Shown here: piece after piece, positions 22,496 to 32,043 of the stretch
Layout: each line of letters starts with the position of its first letter
Numbering within the stretch: the first letter of the stretch is position 1
Origin: Flavobacteriia bacterium
GTDB lineage: Bacteria; Bacteroidota; Bacteroidia; Flavobacteriales_D; Crocinitomicaceae
NCBI GenBank assembly: GCA_016183815.1
Contig: JACPDW010000008.1
Span: 186,001 to 250,000, forward strand
Direction of reading: 5' to 3'
DNA length: 64,000 nt
Translations under genes and position numbers: made by a program
Notes under the pieces: model-generated
Databases searched by the model: none
Told to the model about the DNA's origin: nothing
Seen by the model: only the letters and a program-made list of their open reading frames with translations

Positions 22496-23515
22496 ATGAT
22501 TGATTTTAGAAGTGATACAGTAACTAAGCCAAGTAAAGAAATGCTGGAATTTATGTTTTCAGCAGAAGTTGGCGATGATGTTTTTAATGAAGATCCTACG
22601 GTTAATTTTTTACAACAAAAAATAGCTACCCTTTTTGGAAAGGAAGATGCTTTATTTTGCAGTTCAGGTACTCAAACAAATCAAATTGCAATAAATGTGC
22701 ATACTCAACCAGGAGGTGAAGTAATATGTCATTATGATTCTCATGTCTATAAATACGAAGGAGGAGGCATTGCCAAAAATTCTGGAGTTTCCTGTCGACT
22801 ACTTCAAGGCGATAGAGGAAGGTTGACAGTTGATGAAATAAAAAACTGGCTTAATCCTGATGATGTGCATTATCCAATCACACAATTAGTTTGTGTCGAA
22901 GATACAGCTAATAGAGGAGGAGGAGCTGTATATGATTTTAATGAATTAAAAAAAATTAAGTCTTTTTGTAAAGAAAATGATCTTAAATTACATTTAGATG
23001 GGGCAAGGATTTTTAATGCTTTAATTGTCAACAAAATAGATTATGTTGAATATGCCTCATTGTTCGACTCAGTTTCTATTTGCCTTTCAAAAGGTTTAGG
23101 TGCTCCTGTTGGATCACTTTTATTGGGAAATAAAGAATTTATAAAAAAAGCAAGAAGAGTCAGAAAAGTTTTAGGTGGTGGCATGAGACAGGCAGGTTAT
23201 TTAGCTACTGCTGGTATTTATGCATTGGATAATAATGTAAATAGATTAAAAAAAGACCATTTTCATGCGAAAGAGTTAGAAAAAACTTTTTTAGAATTAG
23301 ATTGGGTAAAAGAACTAACACCAGTCGAAACAAATATTGTAGTTGTTCATCTTAAGTTCCCTGAAAAAAGAGATTTATATATTCAAAAATTAAAAGAAAA
23401 AGAAATATTGTGTATGGCATTTGGTCCAGGAATGTTGCGTTTTGTTACCCATTTAAACATTAGTTCTGAAGATATACAACAGACTATTAAAATTTTACAT
23501 CAAATTGTTACATGA
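22496..23515 (+). CDS. ltaE: Low-specificity L-threonine aldolase
   Basis: The product is 339 residues from the ATG at 22496, a typical LtaE length; the longer frame would start inside the terminator hairpin. It starts MIDFRSDTVTKPSKEML as the family does. It has the substrate loop GDDVFNEDPT (27-36), HLDGARI (166-172) and the PLP lysine Lys199 in LSKGLGAPVGS. It cleaves threonine or allo-threonine to glycine and acetaldehyde. The stop overlaps the start of the next gene by four bases (ATGA), implying coupling with a lipoprotein of unknown role. Confidence 0.93.
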   Translation: MIDFRSDTVTKPSKEMLEFMFSAEVGDDVFNEDPTVNFLQQKIATLFGKEDALFCSSGTQTNQIAINVHTQPGGEVICHYDSHVYKYEGGGIAKNSGVSCRLLQGDRGRLTVDEIKNWLNPDDVHYPITQLVCVEDTANRGGGAVYDFNELKKIKSFCKENDLKLHLDGARIFNALIVNKIDYVEYASLFDSVSICLSKGLGAPVGSLLLGNKEFIKKARRVRKVLGGGMRQAGYLATAGIYALDNNVNRLKKDHFHAKELEKTFLELDWVKELTPVETNIVVVHLKFPEKRDLYIQKLKEKEILCMAFGPGMLRFVTHLNISSEDIQQTIKILHQIVT

Positions 23516-24150
23516 AAGTTTGTTTTTACTTAATATTAACTATTGTAATTTTCTCTTGCCAATCAAAAAAGGATAAAGTATTGTCTTTGGAAGACGTTTC
23601 AAAAGGTTCCCAAAAATATTCAGAAAATAACAAAGAGGTAATTAAAGTAAATGACAAAAAAGATGTTTATTCTAATTTACAAGAATATTCAAAAAAAATT
23701 ATTGATACTTTTCTGTTTTTAAAAGAAAATATTGTTTTATTGGATAGTTCACAATTTACAGATCGATTTGGAGCAAAAAAAGCAGAAAAATGGTATGTGA
23801 TTAACAAAAAAGATTCATTTACTTACAATCATTGGCAATTTAAAGATTCAAATACTTGTTATTCAACTTTTTTTAATTATTTAGATTGTTTTGGTCAAAA
23901 TTGTAAGAGCTATATTGTAGGACATCCAAAAAAATTTTATAAAAATAGAAGTGTGTTAATGTTGATTCATCAAAATAATTTTTGGATTTTGGAATCCAAG
24001 TTAAAAATTGACAAAGAAAAATTATTATCTCTCTTTTCAACTCATTTTCAACACGAAAAATGGAAGTTTATAGTTCATCAAGATATTTATTCTAAAAGTA
24101 AATGGTTTCAACAAAACGATAAAAATACAAGAATAGAAATAATAAATTAA
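23512..24150 (+). CDS. Lipoprotein of unknown function
   Basis: The protein has 212 residues with a short signal peptide ending in the lipobox IFSC (Cys16). The mature protein starts with a lysine-rich linker and then has an aromatic-rich domain (TYNHWQFKDSNTCYSTFF, CFGQNCKSYIVGHPKKFY) that resembles no family I know. Four cysteines after the lipobox may form disulphides. It overlaps ltaE by four bases. Confidence 0.7.
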   Translation: MKVCFYLILTIVIFSCQSKKDKVLSLEDVSKGSQKYSENNKEVIKVNDKKDVYSNLQEYSKKIIDTFLFLKENIVLLDSSQFTDRFGAKKAEKWYVINKKDSFTYNHWQFKDSNTCYSTFFNYLDCFGQNCKSYIVGHPKKFYKNRSVLMLIHQNNFWILESKLKIDKEKLLSLFSTHFQHEKWKFIVHQDIYSKSKWFQQNDKNTRIEIIN

Positions 24151-24191
24151 GATTAAAATTAAATATATATACCATGGTAAATAATAAGTTG

Positions 24192-24199
24192 TAAATTTG
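24192..24199 (+). promoter_or_regulatory. Putative -7 box
   Basis: TAAATTTG 17 bases before the ATG at 24216. Confidence 0.45.
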
Positions 24200-24215
24200 C
24201 AATAAATTAATTTCA

Positions 24216-25778
24216 ATGGAGTCAATTATTTTAATTATTATCATTATATTTTCACTTATTAATTTAATCTATTGTTTAAAAAATAAGGAAATTAATCATA
24301 CTATTTTACTATATTTATTTTCAATTCTTTCGAGTTATATTGTTTTATTAGGCATTGAAGAGAAAAAAATACAAAATTTATTTTTCATTTACTTCTGTAT
24401 TTTAGTTTCATTAGTATTGATATTCAATAGATTTGTAAATAAAAAATTCCACTTTTTTGTCCTAATACTTTCATTTTTATCATGGTTTATATGGAATGGC
24501 ACTGAATTTTCATACTTATCGTACAAAATAAAAATTAACTATTCCAGTACTTTGTTAATACCTGCAATTGGTTTTATCTTTTATTCTATAAAAGAATTGC
24601 TGTTTAAAATAGGGGATTTTCAATATTTTAAAAAGAATTCATTTTTTATTGACCTTTTACTTTTGTTTTTTTTAAGTTACGTTTCAAATTTTTTAGGAGG
24701 ATTATTTGGTTTATTTATCCTAACGATATTTTATATAATTTATTTAATGGGATTAAAAAACATCAAATCATATCCCATAATAATTTTATGGTTTAGTTTT
24801 TTAAATATTACGGTAACTACTTCACGTTTAGCTTATAATGTAGAACAATTTTTACACCCTTCTTCCTTTTTAGCAATGGGTTTTTCATACATTATTTTTG
24901 AATATTTAAGAGAAAGTTCCATTAAAATAAAATCTTTACTTTTTAAAAGTATTCAATTTTTAATTATTGTTTCAATTTTAATATTTTTCATTTTATTAGA
25001 TAATATTAAAGAACATATAGCAGGATTTTCGTTCATCGTTGTATTTATTTTAACTTTTTCATTCCTTCTCACTTTTAGAAAAAAACTTTCCGCTTTTTAT
25101 TTAAGCTATTTTTTTGCATTTTTAAGTATATTTTGGATATTTAAGCCAGAATTAAAAAAAGAGGCAAACATTAGTAAAGATTTAACTGAAAATTATGATG
25201 AAATTTGGGAGAATGATACGCTTGGAGGTGATTTAACTCAAAATAATGAAAAGGACTCTATTACAGATTCAGATAAAATAATTTTACCGTCCAATCCTTT
25301 TTATGGAAAATGGAAAATCGAGGAAAAAAAATCCATTGTGTTATTTGAATTAGGTCCTCCAGAGGCCAGAACAAAAGGTGAATTTCAACAATTATCTGGT
25401 GACTTTTTTTATTCAGATACGATTTCAAAACTTAAGCTAAAAGTAAATTTGCCCTTAGAAGGATTCACAACAAACAACTCTTTTAGAGATCAGACTTTAA
25501 TGGAAAAGGAATTTTTAGATAAAGAAACGCAATCGACACTACTATTTGAATCAAAAAAATGGAAATTAAAAGGAAAAGGGTATGTAACTAAAGGAGTTTT
25601 CACAATGAGGGGAATTAGTAAAGAAGTACAAATTAATTTAAAAATTAGTAAATTAAAAAACAAAAATTTAATAATTAGGGGCTCATCAGAAATAGACAGA
25701 ACAATTTTTGGAATGAGTTCAGATTCTAAAATTGGAGATATAGTTGAATTTAATTTTAATGTTTTATTAAAGCGATAA
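24216..25778 (+). CDS. Polytopic membrane protein fused to a C-terminal YceI-like domain
   Basis: The protein has 520 residues. The first ~310 residues hold about ten hydrophobic helices with very few charged residues. After a polar linker (about 315-355) comes a YceI/lipocalin-like beta domain: FYGKWKIEEKKSIVLFELGP, then KLKLKVNLPLEGFTT, GVFTMRGISKEVQINL and GSSEIDRTIFGMSSDSKIGD. YceI domains bind isoprenoid-type lipids in a beta barrel and are normally secreted alone. Here the barrel is tethered to a large membrane region, probably on the periplasmic side. The membrane part could carry a lipid or quinone-like molecule to it, which is inference. Monocistronic by its spacing. Confidence 0.75.
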   Translation: MESIILIIIIIFSLINLIYCLKNKEINHTILLYLFSILSSYIVLLGIEEKKIQNLFFIYFCILVSLVLIFNRFVNKKFHFFVLILSFLSWFIWNGTEFSYLSYKIKINYSSTLLIPAIGFIFYSIKELLFKIGDFQYFKKNSFFIDLLLLFFLSYVSNFLGGLFGLFILTIFYIIYLMGLKNIKSYPIIILWFSFLNITVTTSRLAYNVEQFLHPSSFLAMGFSYIIFEYLRESSIKIKSLLFKSIQFLIIVSILIFFILLDNIKEHIAGFSFIVVFILTFSFLLTFRKKLSAFYLSYFFAFLSIFWIFKPELKKEANISKDLTENYDEIWENDTLGGDLTQNNEKDSITDSDKIILPSNPFYGKWKIEEKKSIVLFELGPPEARTKGEFQQLSGDFFYSDTISKLKLKVNLPLEGFTTNNSFRDQTLMEKEFLDKETQSTLLFESKKWKLKGKGYVTKGVFTMRGISKEVQINLKISKLKNKNLIIRGSSEIDRTIFGMSSDSKIGDIVEFNFNVLLKR

Positions 25779-25806
25779 AATTTTTAATACAAAAGGAAAT
25801 TTTTGT

Positions 25807-25814
25807 AAATTTGT
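25807..25814 (+). promoter_or_regulatory. Putative -7 box
   Basis: TAAATTTG 20 bases before the ATG at 25834; no clear -33 TTG. Confidence 0.4.
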
Positions 25815-25833
25815 TTCAAAAATTTGACTTATT

Positions 25834-26376
25834 ATGAAATGGATAAAAAGAATATTACTTTTTTTGTTGACTTTAGTAATTTTATTTTTGATAATTGCAA
25901 TTTTCATCAAAAAAGAGTACAGAGTTGAACGTGAAATTAAAATTTCACAACCTCTAGAAAAAGTTTTTTCTTATGTTAAATTACTTAAAAATCAAAACGA
26001 ATATAGTAAATGGGCTGGGTTGGATCCAGGGATGAAAAAATTTTATAAGGGAAAAGATGGAGAAAAGGGATTTATTTCTGGTTGGAAAAGTAAAAAAAGT
26101 GATGTCGGATCAGGTGAACAAGAAATAATTAACATAATAGAAAATAAGCAAATAGACTATGAAATTCGATTTAAAGAACCCTTTGAATCTACATCAAATG
26201 CAAGACTTTCATTGAACTCAATCTCATCTAATGAATGTAGAGTTGTATGGAGTTTTGATGGCAAAATGAATTATCCTATGAATCTTATGTTGCTATTTAT
26301 GGATTTTGAAACAATGATTGGCAATGATCTTCAGTATGGAATAAACAAATTAAAGAGAATTATAGAAAAAAACTGA
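25834..26376 (+). CDS. Membrane-anchored SRPBCC-family protein
   Basis: The protein has 180 residues. An N-terminal membrane helix (about 5-27) is followed by a START/polyketide-cyclase-like domain. It begins EYRVEREIKISQPLEKVFSY, with KWAGLDPGMKKFYKG in the middle and WSFDGKMNYPMNLMLLFMDF near the end. This fold encloses a hydrophobic cavity and binds lipids or other apolar ligands. Its position after the YceI fusion suggests a related lipid role, without proof. A hairpin overlaps its stop codon. Confidence 0.8.
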   Translation: MKWIKRILLFLLTLVILFLIIAIFIKKEYRVEREIKISQPLEKVFSYVKLLKNQNEYSKWAGLDPGMKKFYKGKDGEKGFISGWKSKKSDVGSGEQEIINIIENKQIDYEIRFKEPFESTSNARLSLNSISSNECRVVWSFDGKMNYPMNLMLLFMDFETMIGNDLQYGINKLKRIIEKN

Positions 26377-26399
26377 CTATTTGATTAAAATAGTCAGTT
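26371..26399. other. Perfect 12-bp inverted repeat over a stop codon
   Basis: AACTGACTATTT, loop GATTA, then AAATAGTCAGTT. The stop codon of the SRPBCC gene lies in the left arm. There is no T run, so it is more likely an mRNA 3'-end stabiliser or a protein site than a simple intrinsic terminator. Confidence 0.7.
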
Positions 26400-26533
26400 A
26401 TGTAGTAATAAGTAAAATTATGTGACGATTTCTTTACCTCAAAATTAAACTATTAAAATTCTTATTTCGTGAAGTTTGTATATCTGTTCATAATTTTTCA
26501 ATAGCTGTTTGTTTTTTATTAAAAAATAATACT

Positions 26534-26541
26534 TAATTTTG
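26534..26541 (+). promoter_or_regulatory. Putative -7 box
   Basis: TAATTTTG 22 bases before the ATG at 26563. Confidence 0.4.
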
Positions 26542-26562
26542 TATAAACTATAAAATTTTAAT

Positions 26563-29500
26563 ATGAAAAATTATTATCTATTCAAATGTTTAATATTATC
26601 TTTAATATTTTTCCCATTTTTCCTTTTTTCACAATTTGCTGTAAAACAATCAAATTTTGAAGCTGAGAAGTGTGGAGCATTCTACTCCAACCAACGACTC
26701 ATGGAGACGAGTCCTGAATTTGTTGCTATTCGTCAGCAAATAGAAGAACAATTTCAAATTTATCTTCAAAATCCTATTTTAAATAAAGCAACATATAATA
26801 TTCCTGTTGTTGTACATGTCTTACATTTAGGAGAAGCAATTGGCACTGGAACGAATATTTCGGAGGTACAAATCCAAAGTGCTATCGATAACATAAATGA
26901 TATATATACAAATCAAGGTGTAGATATTCAATTTTGTTTGGCTCAAAGAGAACCCGATGGAGATCCCAGTACTGGTATTAATAGAGTATTAGCAACAGGT
27001 GTTACCGATTATACTTCTAAAGGTTTATGTAACGGAGGTACTGGTTCAGGCGGTTCAGATAATGAAGATGCAGCTAAGGCTTTGAGTAATTGGGATAATA
27101 CTAAATATTATAATATTTGGATAGTTTCTGAAATTAACAATAATGGTGGGGGATCAGGAACACAAGGTTTTGCCTACTATCCAGGTGCACCTAATGGAAC
27201 TGATGGAGCAGTTATGCTTTACAACGCTTTTGGATATGATCCTGGAACAGGAAATTCAGCTAATTTTAATCTAAAAGATTATACCGACGGTAATACTACT
27301 TTTGTTCATGAAATGGGTCATGCTTTAAATTTGAAACATACTTTTGAAGGCGATGGTACAGGTTCTACTTGTCCTACAGGTAATCAATGTGGTGATGGAG
27401 TAGGTGATTGTTGTGGCGATACTCCTCCTCATAAAAGATCTAGTTCAGATTGTGTGGTAGGTACAAATTCTTGTGATGGAGGTTCCTCAACAGAATTGTT
27501 TATTCATAATTATATGGATTATTCAAGTGAAACATGTCAGAATGATTTTACTGCTAATCAAATCACAAGAATGGAAGCGGTTATGGTTGGTACAAGAGCA
27601 AGTCTTACTACTTCTGATGGTTGTACACCAGCAAATAACAATTACGATGCAGCAATAACCACTATTGTTGAACCAGTATCTTCTTATTGTCAAACTACTT
27701 TTTCACCAAAAGTAACCTTAAGAAATTTTGGACTTCAAACTTTAACTTCAGTAACAATTAATTATAACATTGATGGAGGAAGTAACGAATCATTCTCTTG
27801 GACAGGATCATTAACTACAGGAAGTACTGAAAATGTTACTTTAGATCCAGTAACTACAACCGTTGGTGCCCATACATTTACAGCAAGTACTTCTTCTCCA
27901 AATGGTAATTCAGATGAATATACAGCAAATGACGACGAATCTCTATCATTTACTATTACTTCATCTAGTTCTTTACCTTTTACAGAAGGTTTTGAAGGTG
28001 CATTTCCTCCTGCTAATTGGACAAGAACTTCAGAAGATGCCTCTCCTTTTGTCACATGGAGTTCTACTGGAAAAAAACAATGGGATCAAAGAGTTACTGC
28101 TGGAAATGGAGTAAGTACATTATCTGCTGGTATGAATAATTTTGACTATAACGTAAATGTTGGTACAAAAGATGAGTTAGTTTCTCCGAGTGTTAGTTTA
28201 TCTGGAACAGTTGCACCAAAATTAACTTTTAAAGTTGCCCATAAAAATTGGACAAGTTATAACGATGTTTTAAAAGTTTTTATATCAGACGATTGTGGTA
28301 CAACTTATTCTGAAGAATATAACAAATCTGGTTCTACTTTATCTACTAATGGAACATCTACTTCAGATTTTATACCATCTGTTGCAGGTGATTGGAGAAC
28401 TGAAACTATTGATTTAAGTTCTTACGCTAATAAAGTTGTAACAGTAAAATTTGAAACAACTAATGCTTATGGAAATAATATCTATATTGATGATATCAAT
28501 ATATTTGATGATTGTACCACAAGCATTTCTGGAACTAGCCCTTCTTCTCGTTGTGGAACTGGAACAGTAACACTTGGAGCAACAGCTTCTGCAGGAAATG
28601 TAAAATGGTACGACCAATCATCAGGAGGTACATTGTTACATACAGGTACAAGCTATACCACACCTAGTATTGGTATTACAACAAGTTATTGGGTAGAGGC
28701 AAGTTATGGTTCTTGTACAAGTACTAGATCAGAAGTGGTAGCAACTGTTAATGATTGTAGTACAACATTAACTGGTCTATCTTGTGGGAAAAATTTATAT
28801 TCAATGAGTGAAGCATTGTATTGTGACGCTGTAACTGATGCCACAAATTATCGTTATGAAATTAGAAAATTAAGTGACAATAGTTTTGTTGCTGAAGCAG
28901 TTAGAGGGTCAAATAGTAACATGTTTAGATTAAGTTGGTTGACTGCAAATCCTGCTCAATATGGAACTACTTATAAAATTCGTGTTGCTGCTTATGTTTA
29001 CGGAACTTGGCAAGATTATGGAACAGTTTGTAACGTAGTTACTCCATCAACAACTAAATTGAATGTTAGTTCATGCAATGTTTCTATTACTTCAATGAGT
29101 CAAGCGTTGTACTGTGATCCAGTAACTAATGCGACAAATTATCGTTATGAAGTAAGAAAATTAAGTGACAATAGTTTAATTGCAGAAGCTGTCAGAGGGT
29201 CAAATAGTACAATGTTTAGATTAAGTTGGTTGACCGCAAACCCTGCTCAATTTAATACAACATATAAAATACGTGTAGCACCTTATGTTAATGGTGCATG
29301 GTCTGATTATGGAATAATGTGTACAATAACTACACCATCTGCAATGCCTTTATATGACGATAACTACTACTCTTTAATCAATCAAAAAGAGTTGGATGTT
29401 TATCCAAACCCTAACGATGGTACGTTTACAATAAATACTTCTAGTGAAGGTACATATTACATAATCAATGAAGTAGGACAAAAAGTACAAGAAATTAACA

Positions 29501-29613
29501 TTAGTCCAGAAAATGGTTATCAATACAAGGTAGAAGGACTTAAACAAGGTGTTTACTTTATTATAGGAGTAATAGAAAATGAAGTAATGACACAAAAAGT
29601 TGTCGTTCAATAA
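26563..29613 (+). CDS. Secreted M43 (pappalysin-like) zinc metalloprotease with T9SS tail
   Basis: The protein has 1016 residues. After a signal peptide (ends near LFSQ, residue 25) the catalytic domain carries HEMGHALNLKH with zinc ligands His249, His253 and His259 and catalytic Glu250. A cysteine-rich insert (CGDGVGDCCGDTPPH) and the NYMDYSSETC Met-turn follow. Next come a CARDB-like beta domain (~370-470), a MAM/jelly-roll-like region (~480-660), an Ig-like domain and two ~95-residue tandem repeats (~740-925). The last ~75 residues are a type A T9SS sorting domain (LDVYPNPNDGTFTI to QKVVVQ). It should be exported through the outer membrane and attached or released as a digestive or adhesive protease. 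Confidence 0.92.
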   Translation: MKNYYLFKCLILSLIFFPFFLFSQFAVKQSNFEAEKCGAFYSNQRLMETSPEFVAIRQQIEEQFQIYLQNPILNKATYNIPVVVHVLHLGEAIGTGTNISEVQIQSAIDNINDIYTNQGVDIQFCLAQREPDGDPSTGINRVLATGVTDYTSKGLCNGGTGSGGSDNEDAAKALSNWDNTKYYNIWIVSEINNNGGGSGTQGFAYYPGAPNGTDGAVMLYNAFGYDPGTGNSANFNLKDYTDGNTTFVHEMGHALNLKHTFEGDGTGSTCPTGNQCGDGVGDCCGDTPPHKRSSSDCVVGTNSCDGGSSTELFIHNYMDYSSETCQNDFTANQITRMEAVMVGTRASLTTSDGCTPANNNYDAAITTIVEPVSSYCQTTFSPKVTLRNFGLQTLTSVTINYNIDGGSNESFSWTGSLTTGSTENVTLDPVTTTVGAHTFTASTSSPNGNSDEYTANDDESLSFTITSSSSLPFTEGFEGAFPPANWTRTSEDASPFVTWSSTGKKQWDQRVTAGNGVSTLSAGMNNFDYNVNVGTKDELVSPSVSLSGTVAPKLTFKVAHKNWTSYNDVLKVFISDDCGTTYSEEYNKSGSTLSTNGTSTSDFIPSVAGDWRTETIDLSSYANKVVTVKFETTNAYGNNIYIDDINIFDDCTTSISGTSPSSRCGTGTVTLGATASAGNVKWYDQSSGGTLLHTGTSYTTPSIGITTSYWVEASYGSCTSTRSEVVATVNDCSTTLTGLSCGKNLYSMSEALYCDAVTDATNYRYEIRKLSDNSFVAEAVRGSNSNMFRLSWLTANPAQYGTTYKIRVAAYVYGTWQDYGTVCNVVTPSTTKLNVSSCNVSITSMSQALYCDPVTNATNYRYEVRKLSDNSLIAEAVRGSNSTMFRLSWLTANPAQFNTTYKIRVAPYVNGAWSDYGIMCTITTPSAMPLYDDNYYSLINQKELDVYPNPNDGTFTINTSSEGTYYIINEVGQKVQEINISPENGYQYKVEGLKQGVYFIIGVIENEVMTQKVVVQ

Positions 29614-29634
29614 ATAAAAATAGATTATTTTTAC

Positions 29635-29665
29635 AAGGTCGTCAAATTTTGGCGACCTTTTTTTG
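29635..29665 (+). terminator. Intrinsic terminator after the protease gene
   Basis: AGGTCG and CGACCT close a loop of 11 bases and are followed by a run of T. Confidence 0.8.
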
Positions 29666-29703
29666 TTTTAAGATTTTAATTTTAAACTTTTATACTTATT
29701 ATT

Positions 29704-29711
29704 TAAATTTG
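29704..29711 (+). promoter_or_regulatory. Putative -7 box
   Basis: TAAATTTG 14 bases before the ATG at 29725. Confidence 0.4.
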
Positions 29712-29724
29712 TAAAAATTTATAT

Positions 29725-31122
29725 ATGTACTATTTTTCAAAATCATTTATTTTTTCAGCTGGATTTTTGTTTTTTCTTTTTTCTTGCTCAACAATAAAAC
29801 CCACACCACCAAAAATATCAGTGGGAACTTATGAAGCACCAAAAATTGAAACTTCTTTATTATCTATACCAGTTGAAATGGAATTAGGAAAATATTTTAA
29901 AGAAGCAGATCAAGCAGTTCCTTATCAATTTAAAGGTAATGAACAAAATTGTGAAGGTGTTAGCTTTTCTTATCAGTTTGATAGAAAACCAATTCAAATT
30001 GTTGGAAAAGGAAAATATGTAGATATTGATATAGAAGGTAAATATTCGTTAAGTTTAAGTTATTGTGCAAAATGTACAGATTTGTTTGGCTCAAACAATT
30101 GTATTACTCCTCGTATTCCAGCAAGTTGTGGAGTAGGGGAGCCAATGAGACGAATTAAAATTCAATACAGTACTGCAATTGATTTAAAAAACAATTTTTC
30201 TTTATCGTCTAAAACTGAATTAAAAAAAATAGACACAAAAGATAAGTGTGAAATTACTGTTTTTAAATACAACGCAACAGAACATTTAGTTAAAGAAGTT
30301 AAAAAAGCTTTAGCGGATATAGGAAAAAAAATCGACGATGAAATTGAAGCTTTGGATATTAAAAAAGAAGCTGAAAGTATTTGGAATACATTTAATGATC
30401 CAATAGCTTTAGATAAATATGGTTTTTTAACATTTAATCCTAAACAGATTGAAGTCAATAACTTAAAAATTGATGGTAGCAAACTTAAGTTTAATGTTGG
30501 ACTTTCTGCACAACCAGTAGTTACTTCTTTTAAACCAAATATAATAAAAAGCACATTGCCTAATTTAACCAATTTAAATAATAATGAAGGGTTTCAAATA
30601 AACATAGAAGTTAAAGCTGTCTATGATTCATTAAATAATTATCTTAAAGAAGCTTTATTTGGAAAAGAGATTGAATTGAAAAATCAAAAAATTATTATTC
30701 AAGAGTGTAAAATTTTTGGAGCAAATCAAAATCAATTAAATCTTGAAGTTACTTTCATTGGGTCAAAAAGTGGTAAAATGTATTTTGTTGGAACTCCACA
30801 AGTCAATGATAGTACACAAATATTGTCTTTTCCTGATTTAGAGTTTGATCTTGAAACAAAAAATGTCTTATTAAAAAGTGCAAAGTGGATGTTCAATAAA
30901 AAAATAACGGATGTCATTAGAAATTATGCGTCCATTGATTTAAAAAAATATTTAAAAGATGTCAATAAAATGATTGAAAATCAAATCAATACCGAGGTGA
31001 CAAAAGAGGTGATTTTAAAAGGTAAGATGAATGAAACAAAAATAAAAAATATTTTTCCTGACAAAGATATTTTGATTTTACAAGCATCTCTAATGGGAAA
31101 ATTAGAAGTTCAAATAAAATAA
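29725..31122 (+). CDS. DUF4403-like lipoprotein
   Basis: The protein has 465 residues with a signal peptide ending in the lipobox FLFSC. The long mature part has alternating beta strands and helices with the pattern of DUF4403 proteins: an N-terminal SIPVEMELGKYFKEAD, a central EAESIWNTFNDPIALDKYGF and a C-terminal module ending LQASLMGKLEVQIK. That family resembles tubular lipid-binding (SMP/BPI-like) folds, so an envelope lipid role is possible. A cysteine-rich patch (CAKCTDLFGSNNCITPRIPA) is unusual. Convergent with the ppx-like gene ten bases downstream. Confidence 0.65.
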   Translation: MYYFSKSFIFSAGFLFFLFSCSTIKPTPPKISVGTYEAPKIETSLLSIPVEMELGKYFKEADQAVPYQFKGNEQNCEGVSFSYQFDRKPIQIVGKGKYVDIDIEGKYSLSLSYCAKCTDLFGSNNCITPRIPASCGVGEPMRRIKIQYSTAIDLKNNFSLSSKTELKKIDTKDKCEITVFKYNATEHLVKEVKKALADIGKKIDDEIEALDIKKEAESIWNTFNDPIALDKYGFLTFNPKQIEVNNLKIDGSKLKFNVGLSAQPVVTSFKPNIIKSTLPNLTNLNNNEGFQINIEVKAVYDSLNNYLKEALFGKEIELKNQKIIIQECKIFGANQNQLNLEVTFIGSKSGKMYFVGTPQVNDSTQILSFPDLEFDLETKNVLLKSAKWMFNKKITDVIRNYASIDLKKYLKDVNKMIENQINTEVTKEVILKGKMNETKIKNIFPDKDILILQASLMGKLEVQIK

Positions 31123-31131
31123 TAAGTTAAT

Positions 31132-32043
31132 TTAAATTTCTGCTTTTTTATTCATAAAATCAAACAAAACTCCTTCAGATAAAGAATTTGTGCTAATATA
31201 TTTATTTTTAGCTTGAATTTTATCCAAAAACCATTTCATTTGTAAAGCAGCAATTGAAATAAATTGTTTTCGTATTGGAATAATATGAGGATTTAAAGTA
31301 CGTTCTAACATTGAACTATTGATTAGTTCTTGTATTACGCAATACATTTTTTGTGAGTTAAATTTCAAAGTCGAATTAAATGAATTGATTGCTTTCAATT
31401 TAATCATTTCATATACTGTTTCAAAACTCCCCGCTACTCCGATAAAATTATTTATATTAGGTAATGAGTTTATACAACTACATTCCTTTTCCATTGCATC
31501 TATTAGAAATGCGATATCATCTTTTGAAAATGGGTCGTTCCAATTTTTTAACTGAAACAGTCTTGAAATTCCAATATTAAAGCTAAAAATTTCAGGTTTT
31601 TTATTTAGAACGTAAATGATTTCTGTACTTCCACCTCCAATATCCATTATTACACAATCTTCTTTTTTTTTGAAAGATTTAATAACACCCTTGTAAATTA
31701 ATTCAGCTTCTTTTAGTCCGTTAATAATTTCTATTTGTATACCAGTTTTGGATAAAATTTCGTTACAAAATTCTTTATTATTGGATGCATCTCTTAAAGC
31801 TGAAGTTCCTACTGCATTTATCTTTTCCACTTGCCAGTCATCGCACATTTTTTTAAAAGAAGTCATTGTTTCAATCCCTCTATCTAATGCTTCACGATGA
31901 ATTTTTTTTTCTAAAATACCATTTAATCCTAAAGAAACACCCACTCTGTGGGAAAATAATAATGAAAAACTTTTTCTATTACATTGATAAATTGAAAGTT
32001 GAAATGTGTTAGTTCCTAAGTCAATAACAGCGATTTTATTCAT
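31132..32043 (-). CDS. Ppx/GppA-family phosphatase
   Basis: The protein has 303 residues, the length of the single-domain Bacteroidota type. It has the ASKHA phosphate motifs IDLGTNTFQLSI at the N-terminus and MDIGGGSTEIIYV in the middle, with GTSALRDASN between them. The family hydrolyses polyphosphate or pppGpp, so the gene probably links phosphate storage and stringent response. No HD or C-terminal second domain is present. Its start overlaps the end of the ABC permease gene by eight bases, so the two are co-transcribed. Confidence 0.9.
   Translation of the reverse strand: MNKIAVIDLGTNTFQLSIYQCNRKSFSLLFSHRVGVSLGLNGILEKKIHREALDRGIETMTSFKKMCDDWQVEKINAVGTSALRDASNNKEFCNEILSKTGIQIEIINGLKEAELIYKGVIKSFKKKEDCVIMDIGGGSTEIIYVLNKKPEIFSFNIGISRLFQLKNWNDPFSKDDIAFLIDAMEKECSCINSLPNINNFIGVAGSFETVYEMIKLKAINSFNSTLKFNSQKMYCVIQELINSSMLERTLNPHIIPIRKQFISIAALQMKWFLDKIQAKNKYISTNSLSEGVLFDFMNKKAEI

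Noticed and set aside
27762-28055. Minus-strand ORFs inside the M43 protease and similar ORFs inside uvrB, prfC, glnN and others
   Set aside because: They lie wholly within well-supported genes and have no recognisable protein features.
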